From positions 20,630,027 through 20,694,026 of the forward strand of contig NC_132893.1 of NCBI RefSeq assembly GCF_030463535.1: a stretch of 64,000 nucleotides of DNA, written 5' to 3'. Of this stretch, positions 1-8,568 are shown piece by piece. The first letter of the stretch is position 1. Each line of letters starts with the position of its first letter. The notes beneath the pieces are model-generated. The model worked only from the letters and a program-made list of their open reading frames with translations. It did not search any database and was not told the origin of the DNA. Source of the stretch: Salminus brasiliensis (Eukaryota > Chordata > Actinopteri > Characiformes > Bryconidae). The translations under genes were made by a program, and so were the position numbers.

Positions 1-1019
1 AGACCTTACCACTAAAGGGCTTTAGTGGAACAGAGCCCTGATCTCAGAAAACAATGAAAGGATTGATGCAACCCTACACCATCAATAATGACATATTAAC
101 AAGGTGTTTTGCCATCAGTCTTTGTGAGACGTTGGCCTGTGGAAAAATACTTTAAGCCTACACTGAAGATATGTATTTAAGAATATGCCATGCAATTATT
201 CCTAGATGTTTCTTGAATGTGTTCCAAGTTTGTTAATAACCGTGTTTGCAAGTGTAGAATGAACGAGTCTACCTTTATGTTTAAATGTTTAATTTAATCA
301 ACATTTACGTTCCATTTACAAAGCATTTATATGTAAATTACTTGCATTGTTTACAAGCCTGTCATGCGTGTTAGCAATCGCTGTCTGTGTTTAGTTTATT
401 TAATAACTGAATTAAACCTAAAAGTAACTTTTTATTGTGTTTTATTTCAGAGTATTGGTTTTTGATGCTGTTACTGCTCTTGAATATGAATCATTGCAAT
501 ACCAGATCCATTACTAATTCTATATCATTAGCATATCAATGGTGAAAGGAGGTCAGCCTCATTAAAAATTAAAAATGAACAGTCTATGCTCGCAAGACTT
601 TGTCACCTTTCAAATCGTTCATGATGACACTCATATTGGGACCTTCCTGTATAACCTACTTATAGCCTACAGTTAGACAAAAAAAGATGTGGTAAATGTC
701 TTCGATGAAGGCCCCTAATCAACAGCCGGAATCAGTCAGCTCTACACTGAAGAAACAAAAGAATCTTGACTTCACAAAAGCTTTCCAGAGGTTGGCCTAA
801 AAAAAGCCAGAGCAACAAGATGACTTAAGCTTCTTCAAGATATTTTTGTTGGACTATATCTAAACTATATCTATCATACCAAATTCTTCTGCCAACTTAT
901 CAAACCTTATCATAATGATACTGCATACGTTTATATTAATTTAATATATTAATATATTAATTTATATTAATATATTAAATTAATATTTAGAATTTATAAT
1001 TATACATGTTTTACCACCA

Positions 1020-1570
1020 ACAGGAATTCATTCAAATCAACTCCCTGTTCCTACACTCACTGTCCATTATATCAGCTCCACTTGACCATACAGGAGCACT
1101 TTGTAGTTCAGTACGTACAGACTGCAGTTCATCTGTTTCTCTGCATACTTTGTTAGTCTTCTTTCACCTTGTACTTTAATGGTCAGGACCCCACGTGACC
1201 ACCACAGTGCAGGTCTTATTTAGGTGGTGGGTCATTCTCAGCACTGCAGCAACACTGTCATGATGGTGGAGTGTTAGTGGTGTGTGTTGCATTGGTGGTA
1301 CGAGTGGATCAAACACAGCAGTGCTGCTTGAGTTTTTAAACACCTCAGCATCACTGCTGGACTGAGAATCAGAAATATCCAGCCATCAATGTCCTGTGGG
1401 CAGCGTCCTTTACTGATTACGTAAGGATGAAGGACCAGAGGATGACCAACACAAACTGTGCAGCAACAGATAAGCTTCACTCTATGACTTTACATGTACG
1501 AGGTGGACTAGCTAGGTAGAAGTGTCTACTAGAGTGGACAGTGAGTGGATACAGGGGACACAACTAAATA
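1020..1570. repeat. Interspersed DNA repeat with long internal inverted structure
   Basis: The segment opens with a phrase containing CACTCACTGTCCATTATATC and closes with GAGTGGACAGTGAGTGGATA, which is roughly its reverse complement. Between them are inverted segments about lists of phrases such as CAGCAGTGCTGCTTGAG. This arrangement matches a foldback DNA repeat that I recognise as common in teleost genomes; related 'dispersed hairpin' copies usually flank a phrase about a site like ATCAGCCATAACATTAAAACC. No transposase is encoded. The family assignment is from memory; the inverted ends are visible. Confidence 0.55.
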
Positions 1571-1577
1571 AGTCCTG

Positions 1578-1578
<1 letters not shown>

Positions 1579-1615
<37 letters not shown>

Positions 1616-1636
1616 TGCTGGGTAATACAATGTAAT

Positions 1637-1704
<68 letters not shown>

Positions 1705-1725
1705 TGCTGGGTAATACAATGTAAT

Positions 1726-1787
<62 letters not shown>
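1579..1787. repeat. Compound TA microsatellite with a duplicated spacer, then GA run
   Basis: Three TA tracts (about 1580-1612, 1641-1702 and 1729-1758) are separated by two almost identical 30-nt spacers beginning AGTGCTGGGTAATACAATG at about 1613 and 1704. The last tract runs directly into a GA tract ending near 1787. A roughly 92-bp unit of spacer plus TA tract has been duplicated in tandem. Confidence 0.85.
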
Positions 1788-1790
<3 letters not shown>

Positions 1791-2227
1791 CAAGGAGACA
1801 TTATTGTCATTCGCATCACATGGGGTAGAACAAAATTGAGATCTCAAGGTCCCTGTTACACCCAAATAGCAGTAAATTGAATGACCAAAATAAAAAAAAT
1901 AATAATAATAATAACAATAAATTTAGAATATAAGAAAGTTAGACATAAATAGGAAAGTGAGGAAGCAAAGAAATAAAAAGTAGCAGCAATCTAAGCACAA
2001 TGGAATGTGGCAGCATGAATGAATAAGTAGTGGTAACATAAAGTGTCAAGTGTGGGTAAAGTGTCTCAGTGTCCTCAAAGTGTCAGTGCAGTGTGTTTGA
2101 CTAGGTGGAGTTTATAGTCTTACAGCTTCTGGAATAAGAGAAGGGGGGTGGGGAGTAGAAACTTTTAATAAAGTATCAATATTCCTGTTAAAAAAAAAAA
2201 TTAAAATAAACATAAACCCATTTCCAG

Positions 2228-2419
2228 TTATTTACGCTGACGCAACGTGACGTTGCCTGTCGCTTGGTCACGTGATGACAACATGGCTGCGCTCTTGTGA
2301 AAGTCATGCTACGGCTTGTCAGCTTTGTCCGGTGACCGTTTGTAAAGAAAGCGTTAAAACAGACGACTTTTATTACTACGCTTTATTTTCCATTTGTTTA
2401 TATCACATCCTATACTGAC
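2228..2419 (+). promoter_or_regulatory. timm10b promoter and 5' UTR region
   Basis: This block directly upstream of the timm10b start is richer in CpG than its surroundings. It contains two TGACG CRE half-sites 10 bp apart (2238-2242 and 2248-2252), an E-box CACGTG at 2269-2274 and a YY1-like ACATGGC core at about 2281. Two short upstream ORFs start at 2283 (5 codons) and 2306 (9 codons), both ending before the main start. The transcription start is not visible, so it is unknown whether the mRNA carries the uORFs. The motifs are read directly; promoter function is inferred from position and composition. Confidence 0.55.
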
Positions 2420-5132
2420 ATGGACCCTGACAGTCAACTCCGAAATGTAAGTGGGCTTCAGGCGCGTCGTTGCCGCGCGGCTGTAGCTCTGAATCGCAGA
2501 CTGATTATCTGTGGCTGTGTTGTAGCGCTGCGTTTCTAACGCCGTCTTTTCCACATTTGTGTTTTCCAGCTTCGCGATTTTCTCCTTGTTTATAATCGAA
2601 TGACGGAGATCTGTTTCCAGCGATGCACAGCTAATTTCAATTACAGGACTCTTACAATGGATGAAGTGAGTAAATGAGAACGTGACACGTCATACAGATA
2701 TAATAGAATAGATCTCATATAGGAGAACTACAATCATCTGTTTTAGGCAGCATTATTAGAAACACCTGACTTGCTCTCAATGGCCAGTTTATGAGATACA
2801 TCTACCTTACAGCTCCACTATTACAGGTGCACACTTCTACACAGTAGACCTCTGGCATACGATTTGTCAGCCATTGGTCAGTTTCTCACTGCTGTGGTGC
2901 TGTCCAGCTAGTTTTTGGGAGGTGGACCACTCTAAACACGGCCCTGGCGCTGGCTAGTTGAGTGCAGACCTCCAGCCAAGAATGGTTCTGGGGTCTAAAA
3001 CTAACTATTGATGAAGGGCTGCTAACACAAAGTGTGGGCCAGCAGGCTAATAACTCTACCTGTACACCTGCACTTATTCACTCTTACAGATGTTTGGTAT
3101 CGGTTATACATACAGTGATATGCAAAAGACAGGGGCACCCCTGGGCAACCACTGGACACATTCTCTAATATTTTAAGCAAGATTTGATTGATGATTGATG
3201 ATGAAGCTTTTCTATCCTTTTCAAAGCAAAGGTTCAGGCGTACTGCATGGTCAGTACTTGTCAACATCCTCGTTTCCCTGCAAGTAGCGCAGCTTGTTAA
3301 TGTCTTTTGAAGCAGTTGAGAATCTTTGTTTCATGTTTTGGGAGTGTTCATCCCTTCTTTTTTTCTTGTAAAAGGCTTCTAGTTCTAGGAGATTCTTTGC
3401 CGTCTTGTATGCGCTGCTCTTTTGAGGTCCATCCACAATGTTTTGATGATGTTTAGGTTGGGGTACTTTGAAGGCCATGGTAAAAGCTTCAGTTTGTGCC
3501 TCATGAAGAAGTCTTATGTGAATTTTGAAGTGTGTTTAGGATAATCATCATCATCCTGCTGTAGAGGATGTCCTTGTTTAGAGGTTCCCTTAAAGACTTT
3601 CTACTGAATTTTGTTAGGAGAGTGCAGAAAATGTTTTTCTTCTGAAGGCTTTGCTGCACAGTAGAACAGTGCACCATCACTTGGACAGGGGGTTTGATTA
3701 GCCTTTTTCAGCAATCTGGAAGTCTCTGGGAAAGTTGTTTTGTTCTTTCAGCTCTTAACTTGACTTCCACCATTCTTGTTATGTGCCGTTTCTTAATTAC
3801 ATTACTGAGGAACTGAGGAAACGACTACCTGAAAACGCTGTGCTATTGTCTTGTAGCCTTCTCTTATGTTGTAGGCAGCTAAATAGAGGAGACCATGGCT
3901 GCTGATTGTTGGGGCAAGATTTGAGAAACCTTCAAAGTTTTAGTATTTATAAAGATTTAGAATTGTCATCACCTGACCTTTCTTAATGATGACTGTAAAC
4001 AAGCCAAGGAAAAACCTTGGGGCAGCGGTGGCTTAGCGGTTAGAGATATTTATGACAGGGTTGTGGGTTCGATACCCGGGAGCTCTGCAAGAGCTCACAT
4101 CTCTTTGGGTGCCCAAGCTTTGGCATGCTGTTCCTTCCCTTTGCTTAGTGGTTAGAGCACTGGGTTATCAATGATCAAGTTCAATACTGAGATTCATCAA
4201 GCTGCTGCTGCTGTGCCTTGAAGCAAGTCCCTTAACCTTTTTTGCTCTCCAGCGAAGCAGCCCACCGCTCCAGACACATGTGCTCACTGCCCTCTTGTAT
4301 ATTTGCTCAGTAGTGTACAAGTCTAAGTTCCTTGAGAAACCTTTTGGGATTCTTCAGTGCTTCAAGCAACCTTTTTTTTCTAAAAACCTTTTCTTAAAGG
4401 TTCCTCAAACACCTTAGGAGGTTCCTTCACGGTTTTAAATTGAAGAACCTCCAAAAGTTTCTCATCTTTTAACAGTGTAGTGTGTTCACTGCATGAATAG
4501 CTTAAGCCCAGAAGTCAAATTCCATCTGTGTCCAACACAAGTGGTGATTGTGGTTGTCTTTTATCTTTGTCTTTATGATTTTTGGAAATCATCTGTCCAC
4601 AGTAACATGTTTTAATTAGGCTTAATAACATCTGATTCACATTGACTTTGAATTGTCTGCATGTAATGTAACCCTGACCACTTACAAGTTGTGTTGCTAC
4701 CTTCAGGAGCGCTGCGTAGACAGCTGTGCTGGCAAATTAATCCGCTCCAATCATCGCCTCATGGGGACGTACGTGAAGCTGATGCCGGTGATGGTGCAGC
4801 GACGAATGGAGGAGATGGAGAGCAAGGCTGCAGAAGCAGCAAAGGCGGCGGAGGCGGCACTGGCTGGAACACAGAGTCCAGCTTCACCCATAATTGCAAC
4901 TGAACATGTGATGACTGCTGAATCACCTGCTGCATCGGTATCATTTCCTCCATCAGCTGCTGCGCCTACGTTAACTGATCTGTCGTCAGTCCCAGCGCCG
5001 GAGGTGCCGCTTACGTTGGTGGCAGTCCCACAAGCGGCTGGTGCTACCATTCCATCTGTAGGACTTCACACAACTTCAGCGGTCCCCGGGCTTCAATCTC
5101 CTGTGGGAACAAATCAAGACAGAACATCTTGA
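2420..5132 (+). CDS. timm10b: Mitochondrial import inner membrane translocase subunit Tim10B
   Basis: The exons are 2420-2446, 2570-2665 and 4707-5132, giving 182 aa. The protein is a small Tim chaperone of the mitochondrial intermembrane space; in the known family, Tim10B (Tim9b/FXC1) sits with Tim9-Tim10 on the TIM22 carrier translocase and helps insert multipass carrier proteins into the inner membrane. The twin CX3C motif is present as CFQRC (exon 2) and CVDSC (exon 3), the cysteines that form two intramolecular disulfides. Between them is the conserved block [12 protein letters not shown], spanning the exon 2/3 junction. There is no presequence, as expected for this family. The start was chosen because [14 protein letters not shown] matches the family N-terminus. 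After about residue 82 comes an Ala-rich coiled-coil-like stretch and then a Pro/Ser/Thr/Val-rich tail, making the protein much longer than human TIMM10B (about 103 aa from memory). Both introns are GT-AG. Identity is very secure; the function of the tail is unknown. Confidence 0.96.
3105..3950 (-). mobile_element. Degenerate DNA-transposon-like remnant
   Basis: The left edge reads CAGTGATATGCAAAAG followed by GGGGCACCCCTGG, the start expected of a common fish mariner/Tc1-type MITE family. A related terminus occurs at about 55965 (GGCATGCAGAAGTTTGGGCA). The minus strand has a 75-codon ORF at 3251-3478 containing [14 protein letters not shown], which may be a transposase fragment, but it is too short and degraded to assign. 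The right end is not defined. The element is surely inactive. Confidence 0.4.
4018..4570 (+). mobile_element. tRNA-derived SINE interrupted by a second SINE-like unit
   Basis: The head at 4018-4085 starts GGGGCAGCGGTGGCTTAGCG and contains a B-box-like GGTTCGATACC, the RNA polymerase III promoter pattern of tRNA-derived SINEs. The matching tail phrase CCATCTGTGTCCAACAC lies 450 bp further on (about 4525). In the related copy at 30296-30545 the head and tail are much closer together. The intervening DNA includes another head fragment (AGTGGTTAGAGCACTGGGTT near 4145) and a TTCCTTGAGAAACC-type repeat (4320-4470). A nested insertion is the simplest explanation. Confidence 0.65.
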
Positions 5133-5775
5133 TGTTAGTTCTTAAGCTGCAGGCTTTGAGATTCATTGCTCAAAGCTGTGTTCTGAAAGATTGAAAGGTT
5201 TGATGGGTCATCTTTTTCCGTATCATGGACTGCTGGGCAAGCTACTTACGGGTGCAGGTACAGAGTTGTCATCAGAGGCGGCGACCATGAAATCTTATTC
5301 TCATATTTTAGGGCTTCAAATGGTTCTTTGAGCGATGCCACAGAAGAACCACTTCTGCTTTCATAAAGAATGTTCATAATAGAGATGTGAATGTAAATTA
5401 TCTATCAACGGTCAGAAGACCCTTCACACTTGCACATCTCTATTACCAACATGGTTCTTTATTGGAGCAAAGGTGGTTCTTCGGTGGCATCACTCAGTGA
5501 ACCATTTGAAGCACCTTTTATTTTTCATGAGTGTAAGGCTTGTTAGCATAGCCAGCTGCGTGTATGTGACTGAAAAGTCAAGCCAAAAGTAAAATGAATG
5601 GCAGTGTTGTTGTAATCTTGCAAAATGCAGATTTTGAGAAGATCTGAACAGTGATAGCAGTCAGGTGTGATGCAGTAGAAGATGAAAAACTGCATTTTCC
5701 ACGACCATTGTATAATGTCATTTAAACGGATAAATGCTGAACGTCAACAAAAAAATAAAACTTCTGAAAACAAAC
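5133..5775 (+). other. timm10b 3' UTR with polyadenylation signal
   Basis: The region follows the TGA stop at 5130-5132. An AATAAA hexamer at 5754-5759 is followed by T/G-rich DNA, giving a probable cleavage site near 5775. The UTR contains an inverted-repeat MITE at 5304-5531. The hexamer is seen directly; the 3' end is inferred. Confidence 0.6.
5304..5531. mobile_element. Inverted-repeat MITE inside the timm10b 3' UTR
   Basis: The left half reads TTCAAATGGTTCTTTGAG, then GATGCCACAGAAGAACCACT. The right half carries the complements AGGTGGTTCTTCGGTGGCAT and GTGAACCATTTGAA. The two arms face each other around an A/T-rich centre, so the segment can fold as a long hairpin. There is no coding capacity. 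I recognise the TTCTTTGAGGAACC-type phrase as a frequent fish MITE but cannot name the superfamily. Confidence 0.65.
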
Positions 5776-7083
5776 ACTGAAAGCTTTTTTGGTGTATCTT
5801 TCAACCTCACTTGAGATCTATGAATAAATGATATGTTATTATATTGATGAATGTTTTTAAGTGATGTAAACTAAGCTGTTCTTGTGATCTTGTGGCTGCA
5901 ACCCTTTCTCTCTTGTTAAAGGAAGAATTGCAACTTGATTTATCTTACTGTTTTTTTGTTTTTGTTTATTAATATCCTAACCACAACCAGACATCATGGA
6001 ATTGCTGTGGCACAGGCCCTTTACTGTGTGGTTCTCAAAACCACTGCCAATCATTTAAACCACTGCTGACAGGATGGGTGAATTTCTATTTCTCAATACA
6101 ATAACCAACACTCCAGTAAACATGCATGATGTGGACAAAAGTATTGGGACACATGCATATTCATTCGTTGTTTCTTCAAAATCAAGGGTGTTTAAAGAGA
6201 GTTCATCCTGCTTTTGGAGGAGTAACTGTCTCTATTGTCGAGGGAAGGCTTTGTACTGGATTTAGGAGCATTGCTGTGAGGATTTGATTGTGTTTACTGA
6301 GCACTCATGAGGTCAGAAAGATGGATGATCACTCTATGACAACTGTGTCAGCAATGGGTGCACATTAAAGTAGCTAAATGCATTCATTAGAAGGGGTGTC
6401 CAAAAATATTTGGACACACAGGGCCAGTTTCCCAGACATGGCTTAAGTCTAGTCCTGGGATTTTGCATTGGAAGAAAAATGTAGTCCACAACTAGGCTTA
6501 ATCCCTGTCTGGGATATCATACCATCCTGTATTATTACTTTAAAAAATAAAATGAAATAACAGCTTATGTTAAACAGCTTTTCCAAAAACAGCTCTTGTA
6601 AAAGGCTAAACAGCACAACTAGCTACACAGTTTGCTAGTAGCTGGAGGCTCTTTTTGTGTGTTTTTTATTGCAGTAATATTTGTATATTTGAACCAAAAA
6701 CACTAAAGAATAATAACTAACTAAAATGTAATGGAGTAACTGTAGATTTCTCACAAACATACTTTAAATCTATCACTACTTGCCAACCCACGTAAAGTAC
6801 AAATGACCCTCAACTTTAGTCTAAGATAGCTAGTGGATGTAGCATTAGCTAGCTAGCTAACTACTTACTACACACCCCTGATAGCCTGAGGGCAATGTTG
6901 TCACATTACAGACAATATTAAGCCTTAAATATCCATTTCTCCCAGGCATTGTGAAAAATACGTGACCGGAGGGCAAGGTTTCAAGCTGGTTCCCAACAGA
7001 GGGCGATGAAGTTGTGATTTCTGAAGGCAGCTCTTCCCTCCACACAGAGAGGAGGACCCACAACCTCCGACTAGGGTGTGGAC
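5776..7083. other. timm10b-ilk intergenic spacer
   Basis: No gene is visible. The spacer holds a Tc1-type MITE copy (6128-6416), a directly adjoining second MITE-like repeat (6417-6525) with GGCCAGTTTCCCAGACA at one end and CTGTCTGGGAT at the other, and a TAGC cluster at about 6838-6862 near the start of ilk. Confidence 0.65.
6128..6416 (+). mobile_element. Tc1/mariner-type MITE, copy 1 (internally deleted)
   Basis: The left end reads GGACAAAAGTATTGGGACAC and the right end GTGTCCAAAAATATTTGGAC, which are inverted relatives. The internal phrases GTAACTGTCTCTATTGTCGA and GCATTGCTGTGAGGATTTGA are shared with the copies at 49084, 53545 and 57110. It is non-coding and the middle is shortened relative to the minus-strand copy at 57110-57466. 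Confidence 0.75.
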
Positions 7084-7801
7084 ATTAGTGTCCGACAGAC
7101 TGTCCTTACCATCTCCGTTGCTTCTCTCCGGCCAAAGTTGCAATTTCACCAGGTAATAACAGTGTTTTTATTTTATTTTATACAACCATCACACAATCAG
7201 TTTTCATTTATTTTCGTGTGGCGAGCTCTCCAGCCACAGTTGCCTGTCTACGGTGCTAGCTCGCTCGCTAGCTAACAACCTAGCGTAATAGGCTAGCTGG
7301 CGCTAGCTAGCTGACTGTCTGCTCGCTAGCTCAGTAAAAACGCTAGTTTTTAGTCTTCTAAAGTAAAGTAAGTGTAAAGTGTAAGTGTAAAGTGTTTTTG
7401 TGCTACGTTTAGCAGTGGGTAAATTCTAAATAGGAGCAAAGGGCTCATGTCTGCTGTCTTTCTCCTCTATTTAACCACTAGCTGCTGTCTGGCTTGTGAA
7501 AACGTCACCAGTCCTGAGTGAACACATACCTGACTGTCTGCACAGCTTTAGTCTAAGCCAGGGCGATGCTCTTATACTGTCTACTTTTAAATCCACACTT
7601 TTCTAAAAAGCATTGAGTGCTCCCTTTTTCTCCTCTCTTTCTAATGTGGTGTGTTTTCCTGCGCTGTAGTTATAGGGGGACTGTGTGTGAACGTGCCTTG
7701 CAGTTGGTGCGTTCATATAAAGGTATGTTTATGAGCACTGGCAGGTCTTTACACAGTCCTTGGCACAACAGGTAGTGCTGAGAGAGTAGGAGTTGTGCCA
7801 A

Positions 7802-7804
<3 letters not shown>

Positions 7805-7839
<35 letters not shown>
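7805..7839. repeat. GT microsatellite in the ilk 5' intron
   Basis: A pure GT run of about 17 units directly follows AGACGTGT. Confidence 0.9.
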
Positions 7840-7843
<4 letters not shown>

Positions 7844-7935
7844 TTAGAATGTGAGTTAGGCAAGGCAATGCAACATTTTGGACTCCTTAAGGAGTGTTTG
7901 GGAGAGGCTTGTGATAATTACTGTGGGAGTTGGGG

Positions 7936-8032
7936 TTCATTAAGGTAAAGGTAAAGGTGCACGTATTTGTCACTGTACAGTGTACAGCGAAATGTGTCCT
8001 CCGCATTTAACCCATCTGGTAGTGAACACACA

Positions 8033-8068
<36 letters not shown>

Positions 8069-8190
8069 TTAGGGGCAGTGAGTATACACACACACCCAGA
8101 GCGGTGGGCAGCCAACTCCAGCGCCCGGGGAGCAGAGAGGGTAAAGGGCCTTGCTCAAGGGCCCAACAGTGGCAGTTAGAGAGGAAGCTT
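7936..8190 (-). mobile_element. SINE copy, minus strand, with internal CA microsatellite
   Basis: Reading the minus strand, the 3' part of this fish SINE is recognised by phrases that on the plus strand read GCATTTAACCCATCTG, CAGCCAACTCCAGCGCC and CTTGCTCAAGGGCCCAACAG. The same phrases recur at 22800-23030 and 61495-61715. A CA run (8031-8066) expanded inside it. The tRNA-derived head is not present here, so the copy is truncated. Confidence 0.65.
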
Positions 8191-8568
8191 CAGGAAACAT
8201 GTTCTCTCAGCATGTATAAATACTTGTCCTTTTCTCCAAATTGTAGTTGAGTTTATATATTACCTAGTTTCTGTGTTAAAGCGCTTGCCAGCAGGTTTTC
8301 TTAACTCTTAATAAAGACCTAAGGGACAGTAACGTTTCACTCATTCAACTGATGACCTGCCTGAAGAGATTTCTTAGAGATTCCCTATGTGTGCTTTGTT
8401 CTCAAATGGGCTCCTCTTTTCTCCCTCTAGCCCACCTGCACCGCTACTGGATGTTCCTCTGCCCTTCACTTGTGGCATCCAAGTACCGCTGCATCACACC
8501 CCTCTCCCAGGGCGCTCCTGGTAGGGGACGAAGGATTCCACCAGTACGAGGAGCGAGGGGGCGCTGCA

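Larger units (their letters stand above)
1..2227. other. Repeat-rich intergenic flank upstream of timm10b
   Basis: I see no gene in this stretch. It holds AT-rich DNA with a TTAATATA-type run near 930-990, an interspersed repeat at about 1020-1570, three TA microsatellite blocks at 1579-1760, a GA run at about 1759-1787, and another repeat-like unit at about 1785-2175. The short ORFs here are open mainly because of simple repeats and show no protein family signature. Confidence 0.7.
2666..4706 (+). other. timm10b intron 2, repeat-filled
   Basis: This 2 kb intron contains no coding sequence that I can support. It carries a degenerate foldback-type repeat at about 2735-2990, a DNA-transposon remnant at about 3110-3950, and nested SINE copies at 4018-4570. 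The donor GTGAGT at 2666 and the acceptor ending at 4706 are canonical. Confidence 0.8.
7084..8568 (+). promoter_or_regulatory. ilk 5' region: probable non-coding first exon, intron and 5' UTR
   Basis: A candidate 5' UTR exon ends at 7152 before GTAATAAC. The next exon probably starts at 8431 after a strong pyrimidine tract ending CTCCCTCTAG. The 5' UTR part 8431-8568 then leads into the ILK start. It contains an ATG at 8451 opening a 41-codon ORF that ends at 8576, overlapping the ILK start in another frame. TAGC clusters lie at about 7256-7330. Splice sites are read from the sequence; the exon structure of the UTR is inferred and the transcription start is unknown. Confidence 0.45.

Noticed and set aside
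4018-4085. tRNA gene
   Set aside because: The A and B box pattern belongs to a tRNA-derived SINE head; no cloverleaf with an intact acceptor stem can be drawn and the tail is SINE-like.
4751-5050. Minus-strand ORF of 99 codons
   Set aside because: Antisense of timm10b exon 3, whose plus frame carries the conserved CX3C protein.
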